Below, in pieces: positions 35,129 to 43,446 of a DNA stretch of 64,000 nucleotides; the first letter of the stretch is position 1, and each line of letters starts with the position of its first letter. Source of the DNA: CAZGSN01 sp964371655 (lineage in GTDB: Bacteria > Desulfobacterota > Binatia > HRBIN30); assembly GCA_964371655.1 (NCBI GenBank), contig CAYJOD010000003.1, positions 123,676 to 187,675 on the forward strand, read 5' to 3'. Position numbers and translations under genes: made by a program. The notes beneath the pieces were generated by a model that was not told the DNA's origin, did not search any database, and saw nothing but the letters and a program-made list of their open reading frames with translations.

Positions 35129-35793
35129 GTCTGCGCTTTGTCCCGTCTTGGCGCTCCAGCGCGTTCGAAGTGCTCGTGCAGCCGAAGAAGCACCTTCGCA
35201 TCGAGAGCGGCATACGCGACCTGAGTCTCGGTTAGCGGACGTCGGCTCCAGTCTCCGGCTTGCTCACGCTCGTCGAGCTCCATGCCGAGCTCGCGAGCGT
35301 ACAACTCCCGCAAGCTGTGCCCATCCTTAGTACCCCCAGACAGAAGTTTGGCGACGTATTTTCCACCGCGGCCGGCGCAGCCGGCCCTACGGGCGAGCTT
35401 CGTAGGGCCGGCTGCTGCGGCCGTGATTCGTCGCCGAATTTGTGTCCCAGAGTACTTAGTGCCACGAACGCGACGGGAAACATTGCGCGTGTCGACGATG
35501 GACTCGACCGTGAACCCATAACGACCGAGAACCTCGCGCTCGAACGAGGCGTAGTGGATCAACTTGGTCGTGCCGCCGCTCGAAAGAAGCTCGCCGAGCC
35601 GCGCAAGTTCGGGCACATCAAGGGCGTCGATTAGGTACGTGGCTTGGCGACCGGCGATCATGTGTCGCAGCCAAATGGCAACCCGTTGAGGCAAGCGTTG
35701 TAGGTTCGCTTCGCCGCCGCGTCGGCCACGGTCCTTTTTTGATCCGCATCTTGATGGGATGTGTCGCACCCGGAGGGGAACCCGCTCAAACAT
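35125..35793 (-). CDS. RNase-D-like 3'-5' exonuclease remnant, probably inactive
   Basis: 222 aa. The C-terminal two thirds match the DEDD exonuclease of RNase D: YLIDALDVPEL, KLIHYASFEREVLGRYG (motif II, with Glu in place of the usual Asp), VDTRNVSRRV, then SLRELYARELGMELDE...RPLTETQVAYAALDAKVLL (motif III). The N-terminal D-x-E motif is absent, and the first 50 residues are basic and unrecognisable. A 57-bp palindrome (35367-35423) adds about 19 in-frame codons in the middle. First gene of the operon. It may still be translated to couple the NTPase gene. Confidence 0.7.
   Translation of the reverse strand: MFERVPLRVRHIPSRCGSKKDRGRRGGEANLQRLPQRVAIWLRHMIAGRQATYLIDALDVPELARLGELLSSGGTTKLIHYASFEREVLGRYGFTVESIVDTRNVSRRVRGTKYSGTQIRRRITAAAAGPTKLARRAGCAGRGGKYVAKLLSGGTKDGHSLRELYARELGMELDEREQAGDWSRRPLTETQVAYAALDAKVLLRLHEHFERAGAPRRDKAQT
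35367..35423. repeat. GGCCGGC palindrome inside a coding sequence
   Basis: CCGCGGCCGGCGCAGCCGGC and CGTAGGGCCGGCTGCTGCGG face each other around GGGCGAGCTTCG. 57 bp is a multiple of three, so the exonuclease frame is kept. A related palindrome is at 50980-51041 in non-coding DNA. Confidence 0.8.
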
Positions 35794-36041
35794 ATCTGAT
35801 AGTTGTTCTGAAAATTCTGTGCCGATGTGGGGGTGCATCAATCCGGAGATCAACACCAAAGCAAGAAATGGACGCATCGCGTGGCTTGCTTATGGCATCA
35901 CGTTTTTATTCTCAAGGCCGGAAGGCATTGGGAGCCACCTTGCGAAGGTACATCGTTTTGACCGCGCGACCGATCGCCGACCGGTTGGCACGTCACGTCT
36001 GCGTTGCGGCGGCGTTTGGGGCGCGATAGAGAAGTAACGAC

Positions 36042-36374
36042 ATGTCCGAAGCCGTTGAGCAGGTTGGGACGCTACTCGCCGAGATGACACCGGCAGAGAA
36101 GGCCCAAGTTCTTCAATCGGTAGTTCGCGAGCTTGGCGATGCATTCCCCGGAATCGAGAGCACGCCCGGTGTTTGCGGTGGCGATCCGTGCATCGTGCGC
36201 ACCCGTATCCCGGTTCGTGCCTTGGAGCAGTATCGCCGCCTCGGGGTGAGCGACGCGGATATTCTCCGCTCCTACCCATCGCTTCGAGCCGAGGATCTCG
36301 CCAATGCGTGGGCCTTTGTGCGTGCGCACCGGGACGAGATCGAGCGCCAGATTCGCGAGAACGAGGACGCCTGA
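36042..36374 (+). CDS. DUF433 antitoxin
   Basis: 110 aa. GIESTPGVCGGDPCIVRTRIPV and LEQYRRLGVSDADILRSYP are the DUF433 core, a helix-turn-helix-like antitoxin of VapB46 type, with an N-terminal extension (AEMTPAEKAQVLQSVVREL). It is the first gene of a type-II toxin-antitoxin pair. It would neutralise the following PIN-like toxin and repress the pair. Confidence 0.88.
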   Translation: MSEAVEQVGTLLAEMTPAEKAQVLQSVVRELGDAFPGIESTPGVCGGDPCIVRTRIPVRALEQYRRLGVSDADILRSYPSLRAEDLANAWAFVRAHRDEIERQIRENEDA

Positions 36375-36377
36375 GTC

Positions 36378-36712
36378 TTGTTGCGGCTCTACGCCAACGA
36401 GAATTTCCCTCAACCCGTCGTCGAAGCGCTGCGCCGTTTGGGTCACGACGTTCTCACGACACATGATGCGGGGCGCTCCGGTCGGCGGTGCCCGACTCGG
36501 AAGTATTGGCGTTTGCGGTCTCGCAACGTCGTGCCGTCGTTACGATCAACCGGCGCGACTTCATACGCCTGCACCAACTTGGCGGTGATCACGCCGGCAT
36601 CATTGTTTGCAGCGAAGATGTGGACTTCGCGGGCCAAGGGCGGCGGATTCACGAGGCGCTGGCCGCTGCAGATCTAACCGGGCGGCGGATTCGCGTAAAT
36701 CGTCCAACCTAG
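36378..36712 (+). pseudogene. DUF5615 PIN-like toxin, frameshifted
   Basis: The first frame (TTG 36378) gives LRLYANENFPQPVVEALRRL with the family's N-terminal acid region, then leaves the family after HDAGRS near 36480. The second frame resumes at VPDSEVLAFAVSQRRAVVTI and runs NRRDFIRLH to the stop at 36712. The split is close to codon GGT CGG CGG at 36479-36487. One base seems lost relative to relatives with a GNANQ-type linker. Either a dead toxin or a sequencing slip. Confidence 0.75.
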
Positions 36713-36729
36713 CAGGGAAGGGATCTCGC

Positions 36730-36951
36730 GTGGACAAGGTAAGAATATACTACGACGCCTTTGGAAAGACCCTGACGGTTTGGCTAGGCAACCCCGCCGA
36801 CGAGTTCTCCTGCGACGAGGCAGACGACGATACCATCTTCATGAAGGACGCGGCCGGCCACATCATCGGCTTCGAGAAGCTCAACGTAAGCCTTGCTTCC
36901 GAGAGTGCGGGCTTAACCGTCGAAGTAATCAACGCCCCACACGCTGCGTGA
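36730..36951 (+). CDS. DUF2283 protein
   Basis: 73 aa from GTG 36730. VRIYYDAFGKTLTVWLG and IIGFEKLNVS are the short beta-rich core of DUF2283, a small family often next to toxins and proposed to include antitoxins. GGGAAGGG precedes the start. It may belong with the broken toxin upstream. Confidence 0.75.
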   Translation: MDKVRIYYDAFGKTLTVWLGNPADEFSCDEADDDTIFMKDAAGHIIGFEKLNVSLASESAGLTVEVINAPHAA

Positions 36952-37320
36952 ACACGGAGGGCATGCCTGACGGGCATGCGTCGGTCGCGGTCTACGAACC
37001 AGAGTCGCGTACGGCATGAGCGAAACCGTCCAGCATTCAACCGCTGCGCACGCGAACATGATCAAGATCGGCTCGATCGGCGAGCGGAAGCGCGGGCTGC
37101 CCCACGTCGCTGCAATGTCGAGCACGTAGAAGGCGAGCAGCGCATACAACCAAAACAACCGTCGCCCCCTGACGGGCGTTTCTGACCGCGCCGACCAATG
37201 CCAGGGCGAGGGTGGGAAAGAACGTGAGCCACACGGCTGCGGTGGCGCGTGGGGCGCGGCCCTCGGCGGCCTCGTGCGCAATCGAACGGCTCAGGCTCCA
37301 GAAATCGAACGACCGCCGCA
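36913..37320 (-). pseudogene. Remnant of an integral-membrane glycosyltransferase-like C-terminus
   Basis: In one frame ATAAVWLTFFPTLALALVGA and, in a shifted frame, LFWLYALLAFYVLDIAATWG and RFRSPIEPILIMFACAAVEC read like the last helices of a GT39/GT-C membrane protein (the RFR-P-EP ending is typical). The frame break is near the CAGGGGGCG at 37160-37175. No start and no other half is present. Confidence 0.5.
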
Positions 37321-37488
37321 GCCGAACATGGCGATCGAAATCGCCATGAACGCGAAGTGGTACCACATGGTTACGCTGAAGATCCGCGTCAGCAGGATCT
37401 CGTGCATCAGCGTCGCCAGGGTCACGCAGAACAGTCCTGCGTAAACGGCTGGGCTCGGGCGCACCTCTGTGGACATTCTTGCCCTCAA
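37291..37488 (-). pseudogene. N-terminal fragment of a membrane protein with spermidine-synthase-like family signature
   Basis: About 66 aa: AGLFCVTLATLMHEILLTRI and TMWYHFAFMAISIAMFGCGG are the opening helices of large membrane proteins with a spermidine-synthase-like C-terminus. The sequence then runs directly into the glycosyltransferase remnant, so two unrelated gene ends are fused here. Confidence 0.5.
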
Positions 37489-37789
37489 CTCGCCCGCCCA
37501 GCGCCGGGGCGATCCCGCCTCACGTCATGATTGATACGTTCGGGGTCGTGTAGAATGAGTAAGCCGACGACCGGCAGCACCACGAATGGAAGCATGCCAG
37601 CGGGGGTACGCGTCGCTGCGCGCCGGATCTCGTGTGCCGACTTCATGAAGACAAGAGGTGGAACACCGTATCATTCCCGCTCCCGCGGCGTCCGTAGCAT
37701 GAAGCGATTCTCCAAACCAATGCCACCACGGCTCCAAAACAGTCTTGGGACATGTTACTGACGGAGAGCCGCAGCCGGATTCCTGGAGC

Positions 37790-38830
37790 ATGCCAACACC
37801 ATCCAACAACAAGCGCTTCTACGCCATCGCGCTCGGACTCGCCGGCAGCGCAATCTTTGTCGTTCTGTCGCTGCGGCGGATCGATGTGCATGGGCTCGAG
37901 CAAACGTTGCTCACGTTGCGGTGGTGGCCGTGGTGCGTTCTGGCACCGATCATTTACATGATCGGGCAGGGCGTGCGCGGCGTACGCTGCCGGCGCATCC
38001 TGCGCCCGCACGCCGAGATCTCGACCTGGGATGCCACCAACGTGGTGATCTCCGGTTATGCCGCGAACAACGTCTTGCCGGCGCGCATGGGTGAGCTGGT
38101 GCGGGCGTACATGCTGACGCGGATGGCGGGCGTGTCGCTCAGCCTGTCGCTGGCGATTACCTTCGTGGAGCGTTTCCTTGACGGCCTGGTCATCACCGGA
38201 ATCCTCCTGATCGCCGGCTTGTTCACGCCGCTTCCCGTGTGGGGACGGAATCTCCTGTCGATTGCAGCCGCCGTATTCCTCGGTGCGTTGCTCGCCATTG
38301 TGTTGGTCATGGCGGCCAAGCCGTTTGTGTTGCGTGTGGTGGGCATGGTCACCGCCCATCTTCCGGGTGCGCTGGCGCAGAGGGTGCTCTCGATCGTCGA
38401 CCGCGCCATTGGTGCCACCGACTGCTTGCGTTCCCCAGGGCTGGCGGCAGAGATCATCACGCTCAGTGTCGGCGTCTGGGTCGTCGAGGGCTGCATGTTT
38501 CTCGTCATCCTGCCTGCGTTCGGACTGCCGCTGCAGCCAGTGTGGGCGGCGCTGGCGCTATCGGTCACCAATCTGGGGATTCTGTTCCCCTCCAGCCCGG
38601 GCTACGTCGGCCCTTTCCACTACTTCTGTATGCAGGCGTTGCTGATGGTTGGTGTGGGTCCAGAAGTTGCCTTGGCCTATGCGATCACGGCGCATTTGTT
38701 GTACTACATCCCGGTCACCGTGTGGGGACTGTCAGCGCTGGCGGTGTACGGTGTCGACATGACGACGGCCGCGCGCGGCGCACAAGCCGTGAAACCTGCG
38801 CCGGTCGCCGCTCCGGCGTCAGCAGAGTGA
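37790..38830 (+). CDS. Flippase-like (LPG-synthase-TM/AglD-type) membrane protein
   Basis: 346 aa with about 8 membrane helices. SGYAANNVLPARMGELVRAYML is the family signature, and the later part has FPSSPGYVGPFHYFCMQALL. This family includes HpnL and proteins moving or modifying lipid-linked substrates. Distinct from hpnL at 5024. The proline/alanine tail (KPAPVAAPASAE) is unusual but short. Start ATG 37790, with GGAG close upstream. Neighbours on the same strand are oxidoreductases. Confidence 0.85.
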   Translation: MPTPSNNKRFYAIALGLAGSAIFVVLSLRRIDVHGLEQTLLTLRWWPWCVLAPIIYMIGQGVRGVRCRRILRPHAEISTWDATNVVISGYAANNVLPARMGELVRAYMLTRMAGVSLSLSLAITFVERFLDGLVITGILLIAGLFTPLPVWGRNLLSIAAAVFLGALLAIVLVMAAKPFVLRVVGMVTAHLPGALAQRVLSIVDRAIGATDCLRSPGLAAEIITLSVGVWVVEGCMFLVILPAFGLPLQPVWAALALSVTNLGILFPSSPGYVGPFHYFCMQALLMVGVGPEVALAYAITAHLLYYIPVTVWGLSALAVYGVDMTTAARGAQAVKPAPVAAPASAE

Positions 38831-38880
38831 GATGGCAAGCGTTATGCGAGCGAACAGGCTATTGAAACAGACCTTGGATG

Positions 38881-38964
38881 TTCTTCGACAAGCTCAGGGT
38901 GAGCGGAAAAGTGCGATGACATCGGGGACGGGCTGCGCTCATGCTGAGCCGGTCGAAGCATGGG
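38881..38964. repeat. Repeat of TTCGACAAGCTCAGGGTGAG words
   Basis: TTCGACAAGCTCAGGGTGAG and the inverted word CATGCTGAGCCGGTCGAAGC are the two arms. The same word occurs in half form near 43389 (TTTGCCCTGAGCCTGTCGAC). Confidence 0.75.
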
Positions 38965-39004
38965 GCGGGGTTCTTCAGCAACCTCCCGGACGCGTGGGAC
39001 GACC

Positions 39005-39445
39005 GTGAAGCAAGCGGTCGCAGGGTGGCGGAGCCAACCCGCGGTCCTGCGTGGTATCATCACCCTGATCATCCCCGCCTATCCGGATCTCGACACAGTC
39101 ACGCGGGGCACCGTGGAAGACGATGTGACGCGCTACGTCGTGTCGCAAATCCAGAACATGCCTAGATTCCTGCGGCTGCCGTACCAGGTTGCCGTGGTCG
39201 CGTTCAACTGGCTGGCGCTGTTGCGCTACGCGCGACTGTTCCGTCGCTTGCCTGCGGATCAGCAGGACGCCTACCTGACCCTCTGGAGCGATGGGCCGCT
39301 CGGACCGATGCGGGACTTCATCAAGCTGATCCGTAGCTTGGCTCTGTTCGTCTATTTTGACCACCCGCTGGTCCTGCAGCGCCTCGAGGCCGAACGCCAG
39401 CCGCGAGCGCGCTCCGGACAACGGCTGGATGTGGCGAAGTCGTGA
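39005..39445 (+). CDS. Small protein preceding the GMC oxidoreductase
   Basis: 146 aa from GTG 39005. Hydrophobic stretches (LRGIITLIIPAYP; LPYQVAVVAFNWLALL) and a strongly basic, helical middle are visible. No family is certain. Its place directly before a GMC-type oxidoreductase, with 18 bases between, recalls the small subunits that accompany some membrane GMC dehydrogenases, but no twin-arginine signal or subunit motif was identified. It may help place the enzyme at the membrane. Confidence 0.55.
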   Translation: MKQAVAGWRSQPAVLRGIITLIIPAYPDLDTVTRGTVEDDVTRYVVSQIQNMPRFLRLPYQVAVVAFNWLALLRYARLFRRLPADQQDAYLTLWSDGPLGPMRDFIKLIRSLALFVYFDHPLVLQRLEAERQPRARSGQRLDVAKS

Positions 39446-39463
39446 ATCATCGTGGGAGCCGCC

Positions 39464-42055
39464 ATGTCTGACGCACGCGTCACGCCATCTGCCGCTGCCA
39501 GCGGCACCGCGACGCCGCTGCACACGCAAGTGCTGGTGATCGGTTCGGGTGCGGGTGGTGCGATTACCGCAGCCACCCTCGCCGAGCGCGGTTATGAGGT
39601 GTTGATCCTCGAAGAAGGCCCCAATCTCGACACTAGTCACATCGCCTCGAATTCGCCGGAGGCCATCGCGCAGCTCTATCGCAACGGCGGATTGACGCCG
39701 ATTCTCGGCAATCAAACGATCGCCTTCGTCGAAGGCCGCTGTGTCGGCGGCTCCACCGAGGTGAACAGCGCCTTCTGGCATCGTCTGCCGCCGGATTGCT
39801 ACCACCGCTGGCGGACCGATGCGGTGTTGGCCGACTTTACGCCGGAAATCATGGCGCCGTACTTCGATCGTTTGGAGCGCGACCTGTCGGTGTCGTATCT
39901 CGAAACGCCGCAGTTGCCGCGCAGCTCAGAGCTGTTTCGGCAGGGCATTGAGCAGCTGCACTGGCAATACACAGAGGTGCCGCGCTGCCAAAAGAACAAC
40001 GTCGGCGCCAGCCCGTTTGCACCGGGGAACAAGCAGTCGATGCAGCGCACGTTCATTCCGCAGGCACTGGCCAGCGGCGCACGCGTGATCGCGGATCGCA
40101 AGGCGGTCAAGCTCCTGCACCACAACGGCCGCGTCACCGGCGTGCTGGTGCAGCACACCGGGGCCGGGGAGCCGCGGGTGGTCGAGATCCATGCCGACGC
40201 CGTGTTCGTCTGCTGCGGTGCTGTCCAGACGCCGGCGCTGTTGCGCCGCAGCGGCATCACCAAGAACGTCGGCGACAATCTGTGCATTCATCCGATGATC
40301 AAGGCTGCTGCGGTCTTCGAGAACGAGATCGGTGCACACGAAGAGGCCCTGCCGATCTATCAGGTGAAGGAGTTCTGGCCGAATATCACGATCGGCGGGG
40401 CGGTGTTCACGCCCGGCTTCCTGGCCATGCTGCTCTCCGACAACTGGAAGATGAACCAGCACGCCATGGGCGACTGGAGCCATACGGCACTGTACTATGC
40501 CGCGACGCGCGGTATGAACCGCGGCAAGATCCGGGTGCTGCCCGGCTTCGATGGCGGCGTCATCATCCGCTATCAGCTCACCGAGGCGGACGGGAAGAAC
40601 ATTAGCGCGGGCCTGGCACACCTGGGGGAAATCTTGTTCGCAGCCGGTGCCAAGGTGGTCTATCCGTCGCTACGCTCGCAGCCGGTGCTCAAGTCCGCGG
40701 ACCAGTGCCGGGGCTTTTTGAAGCAACCCATCCCGGTCGCCGCCATGAGCCTCTCGACGGTACACGCATTCAGCAGCTGCCCAATGGGGGAGAACCCGGA
40801 CTTCTGCGCGACCGACTCGTTCGGTAAAGTCAGCGGCTTTCGCAATCTGTACATCAATGATGCGAGCTTGATTCCCGACTCGCCCGGGGTCAATCCGCAG
40901 GGCACCACCATGGCCATTGCGCTGCGCAACCTGGATCATTTTGCCGCCGAGCGCTCCAGCGCACAGCGAAGAAGGATTCCCCGCGTGAACCACACCGCAA
41001 CGACGCCCTCGATTTTGATTACCGGCGCACCGGGTTGGCTGGGCACCCGTCTCGTCGAGGTGCTGCTGCAGGGCCTCCCTGGCGTCCCACCGTTCGACGT
41101 GCCCGATAGCGGCCGCACCATCCGCTGTCTCGTGCATCCGAGCGCCGATACCACGGTGCTGACCAACCTGTCGACCACGGTAGAGCTCGTGCCGGCGGAT
41201 CTCACCGACGCGGCCGCTGTCCGTAGCTTCTGCGCGGATGCGGCCGGCGCCGTGCTGATCCACATTGCCGGCGTCGTGCATCCGACCCGCGGTGTCAAAG
41301 AGTTCGACGAAGTGAACGTCGGAGGAACGCGGAACGTGCTGGCGGCCGCGGAAGCGGCCGGTGTGCGGCGTGTCGTGGCGGTGTCGTCAAACTCGCCGTT
41401 TGGGTTCAACCCAAGCGCGGATCATGTCTTCGACGAACGGATGCCTTACAACCCGTACATGGGCTACGGCCGTTCGAAGGTGAAGATGGAGGGCGCGGTG
41501 CACGACGCGCAGGCGCGCGGCAAGTTGGAGACCGTGATCATCCGGCCGCCGTGGTTCTATGGTCCGCATCAGCCGCCGCGGCAAACGCTCTTCTTCACGA
41601 TGATCAAGGACGGCCGCTTCCCCATCCTCGGCGATGGCACGCAGAAACGCTCGATGGCGTACGTCGACAACATCTGCCAAGGCTTGCTGCTGGCCGCCAC
41701 CGTCGAGCGCGCCAACGGGCAGGCCTACTGGATTGCCGATGAGCGCCCGTACACGATCAACGAGATCGTCGCCACGGTGCAGAGCTTGCTCGAAGAAGAA
41801 TTCGGCGTCAGCTGTTCGAAGCGCCGCTTGCAGCTCCCCGCCGTCATCGGCGAAGTGGCGCGGCTCGCTGATGCCACGTTCCAGGCTGTGGGCCTTTACA
41901 ATCAGAAGATCCACGTGCTCAGCGAAATGGGGCACACCATTGCCTGCTCGATCGAGAAGGCGAAGGCCGAGATCGGCTATGCGCCGAAGGTGTCGTTGCG
42001 TGCCGGCATGTTGGCATCGATGCAGTGGTGCCTGGCCAACGGCCTGCGGTTTTGA
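39464..42055 (+). CDS. Fusion of GMC oxidoreductase and NAD-dependent SDR epimerase/dehydrogenase
   Basis: 863 aa. Residues 1-505 are a GMC flavoprotein: VLVIGSGAGGAITAATLAERG (FAD loop 27-32), CVGGSTEVNSAFW, the ending HAFSSCPMG and NLYINDASLIPDS...NPQGTTMAIALR with the catalytic-region His. Residues about 515-863 are an extended SDR (ILITGAPGWLGTRL; catalytic YxxxK in YMGYGRSKVK; DNICQG) of the 3-beta-HSD/epimerase type. No stop separates them, though an in-frame GTG at 40985 could restart translation. It may oxidise a sugar or sterol/triterpenoid hydroxyl in two steps. Substrate unknown. Confidence 0.85.
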   Translation: MSDARVTPSAAASGTATPLHTQVLVIGSGAGGAITAATLAERGYEVLILEEGPNLDTSHIASNSPEAIAQLYRNGGLTPILGNQTIAFVEGRCVGGSTEVNSAFWHRLPPDCYHRWRTDAVLADFTPEIMAPYFDRLERDLSVSYLETPQLPRSSELFRQGIEQLHWQYTEVPRCQKNNVGASPFAPGNKQSMQRTFIPQALASGARVIADRKAVKLLHHNGRVTGVLVQHTGAGEPRVVEIHADAVFVCCGAVQTPALLRRSGITKNVGDNLCIHPMIKAAAVFENEIGAHEEALPIYQVKEFWPNITIGGAVFTPGFLAMLLSDNWKMNQHAMGDWSHTALYYAATRGMNRGKIRVLPGFDGGVIIRYQLTEADGKNISAGLAHLGEILFAAGAKVVYPSLRSQPVLKSADQCRGFLKQPIPVAAMSLSTVHAFSSCPMGENPDFCATDSFGKVSGFRNLYINDASLIPDSPGVNPQGTTMAIALRNLDHFAAERSSAQRRRIPRVNHTATTPSILITGAPGWLGTRLVEVLLQGLPGVPPFDVPDSGRTIRCLVHPSADTTVLTNLSTTVELVPADLTDAAAVRSFCADAAGAVLIHIAGVVHPTRGVKEFDEVNVGGTRNVLAAAEAAGVRRVVAVSSNSPFGFNPSADHVFDERMPYNPYMGYGRSKVKMEGAVHDAQARGKLETVIIRPPWFYGPHQPPRQTLFFTMIKDGRFPILGDGTQKRSMAYVDNICQGLLLAATVERANGQAYWIADERPYTINEIVATVQSLLEEEFGVSCSKRRLQLPAVIGEVARLADATFQAVGLYNQKIHVLSEMGHTIACSIEKAKAEIGYAPKVSLRAGMLASMQWCLANGLRF

Positions 42056-42142
42056 GCGGCAAAGAAGAGGAATCCACGTGCATCTGAATTCCATCAATCC
42101 TTGGTGTCCCTGCCGTCCTTGCGGTCCTTTCGCGTGCCCCGC

Positions 42143-43174
42143 ATGACCACGCGCGTCTTGATCACCGGTGGCTCAGGATACTTCGGTTGCCTGCTGCGCG
42201 ATCGCTTGCGCGCCGGCGGTGCCAGCGTGCGGGTGTTCGATCTGATTGACGTCGATGATCGGCCTGCCGATGTCGAGCTCGTTGTCGGTGACATCCGCGA
42301 TCGTGATGCCGTAGGCCGTGCCTGCGAGAACGTCGACGTGGTCTACCACAACGTTGCGCAGGTGCCGCTCGCCAAGGATCGACAGCTGTTCTGGGCGGTG
42401 AATTGCGGTGGCACCGAGAATCTCCTGACGGCGGCACGGAGCGCGGGGGTTCGGAAGATCGTCCATACTTCTTCGAGCGCGGTGTTCGGTGTCCCGTCGA
42501 AGAATCCAGTCGACGAGTCCACCACGCCGCGCCCACAGGAGGCGTACGGTAAGGCCAAGCTCGAGGCTGAGAATCTCGTGCACCAGGCGGTCGCCGCACA
42601 TGGCCTCGACGTCACCATCATCCGGCCGCGTACCATCCTCGGACATGGGCGTCTCGGCATCTTCCAGATCCTGTTCGACTGGGTGGAAGAAGGGCGCCGC
42701 ATCCCGGTGCTGGGCAAGGGTGACAACGTCTACCAATTCGTCCACGCCGACGACCTTGCCGACGCCTGCATCGCCGCCAGCGCGCGTCGTGGCCCTGCCG
42801 TCTACAACATCGGTGCCGAACGCTTCGGCACGATGCGCCAGACCTTGGAGGCATTGTGCCAGCACGCCGGAACCGGCAGCACTGTGTACTCACTACCGAT
42901 GGGACTCGCGGTGGCGGCGATGCAGCTCACCAGCACCCTGCGCTTGTCACCCCTCGGGCCGTATCACTCACTGATGTACGGCCGCAGTCTCTACTTCGAC
43001 ATCACCCGCGCCAAGACCGAGCTCGGCTGGCAGCCGCGCTGGTCGAACGAAGAGATGATCTGTCAGTCGTACGATTGGTATCGCGCCAACAAGCATCACC
43101 TGCAGAAAGGATTGTCCGCACATCGTTCCGCGGTGAAGCAGGGTGTGCTGGCCGTCCTGAAGCGCTTGTCGTGA
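42143..43174 (+). CDS. NAD(P)-dependent extended SDR (epimerase/dehydrogenase)
   Basis: 343 aa. LITGGSGYFGCLLRDRL (Rossmann loop), HTSSSAVFG, EAYGKAKLEAE (catalytic Tyr-x3-Lys) and TIIRPRTILG place it with the same SDR branch as the domain fused upstream. The ATG follows the fusion stop by 87 bases on the same strand, so both SDRs and the GMC probably form one pathway. Substrate unknown. A sterol-, hopanoid- or sugar-type alcohol is possible. Confidence 0.88.
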   Translation: MTTRVLITGGSGYFGCLLRDRLRAGGASVRVFDLIDVDDRPADVELVVGDIRDRDAVGRACENVDVVYHNVAQVPLAKDRQLFWAVNCGGTENLLTAARSAGVRKIVHTSSSAVFGVPSKNPVDESTTPRPQEAYGKAKLEAENLVHQAVAAHGLDVTIIRPRTILGHGRLGIFQILFDWVEEGRRIPVLGKGDNVYQFVHADDLADACIAASARRGPAVYNIGAERFGTMRQTLEALCQHAGTGSTVYSLPMGLAVAAMQLTSTLRLSPLGPYHSLMYGRSLYFDITRAKTELGWQPRWSNEEMICQSYDWYRANKHHLQKGLSAHRSAVKQGVLAVLKRLS

Positions 43175-43215
43175 GCCCCCCGATTTTCCGCTTGCCCTGA
43201 GCCGGAAGAACTCAG

Positions 43216-43375
43216 TTGGGACCACGGATTTCACGGATCAACACGGATAAGGAAGAACAACGACGCCAACTTACAGCCGGACCGCAACACAGAAGTCTGG
43301 CGGACAAATTCTTCCGATCCGAACGAAGGTCTTTCCTCTTCATATCCGTGCTCATCCGTGGAATCCGTGGTTCCA
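43216..43375. repeat. Inverted repeat of CACGGATTTCACGGAT words
   Basis: The left arm GGACCACGGATTTCACGGAT and the right arm ATCCGTGGAATCCGTGGTTC lie 160 bases apart with a loop that also has an ATCCGTG word. Located between the convergent SDR and methyltransferase genes. Confidence 0.8.
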
Positions 43376-43446
43376 ATTGATTTGTTTGCCCTGAGCCTGT
43401 CGACGGGCGTCAGGGGTCGTACACGCCACCCATACCGACCGCGGCT

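Noticed and set aside
28892..36951. attL/attR pair of an integrated element at tRNA-Leu
   Set aside because: I looked for the tRNA 3' end (TTCAAGTCCCTCCTGGGGC) again up to about 38 kb and did not find it, and no integrase gene is present.
37025..37790. An intact gene upstream of the flippase-like protein
   Set aside because: Only fragments of two unrelated membrane proteins with frame breaks are readable.
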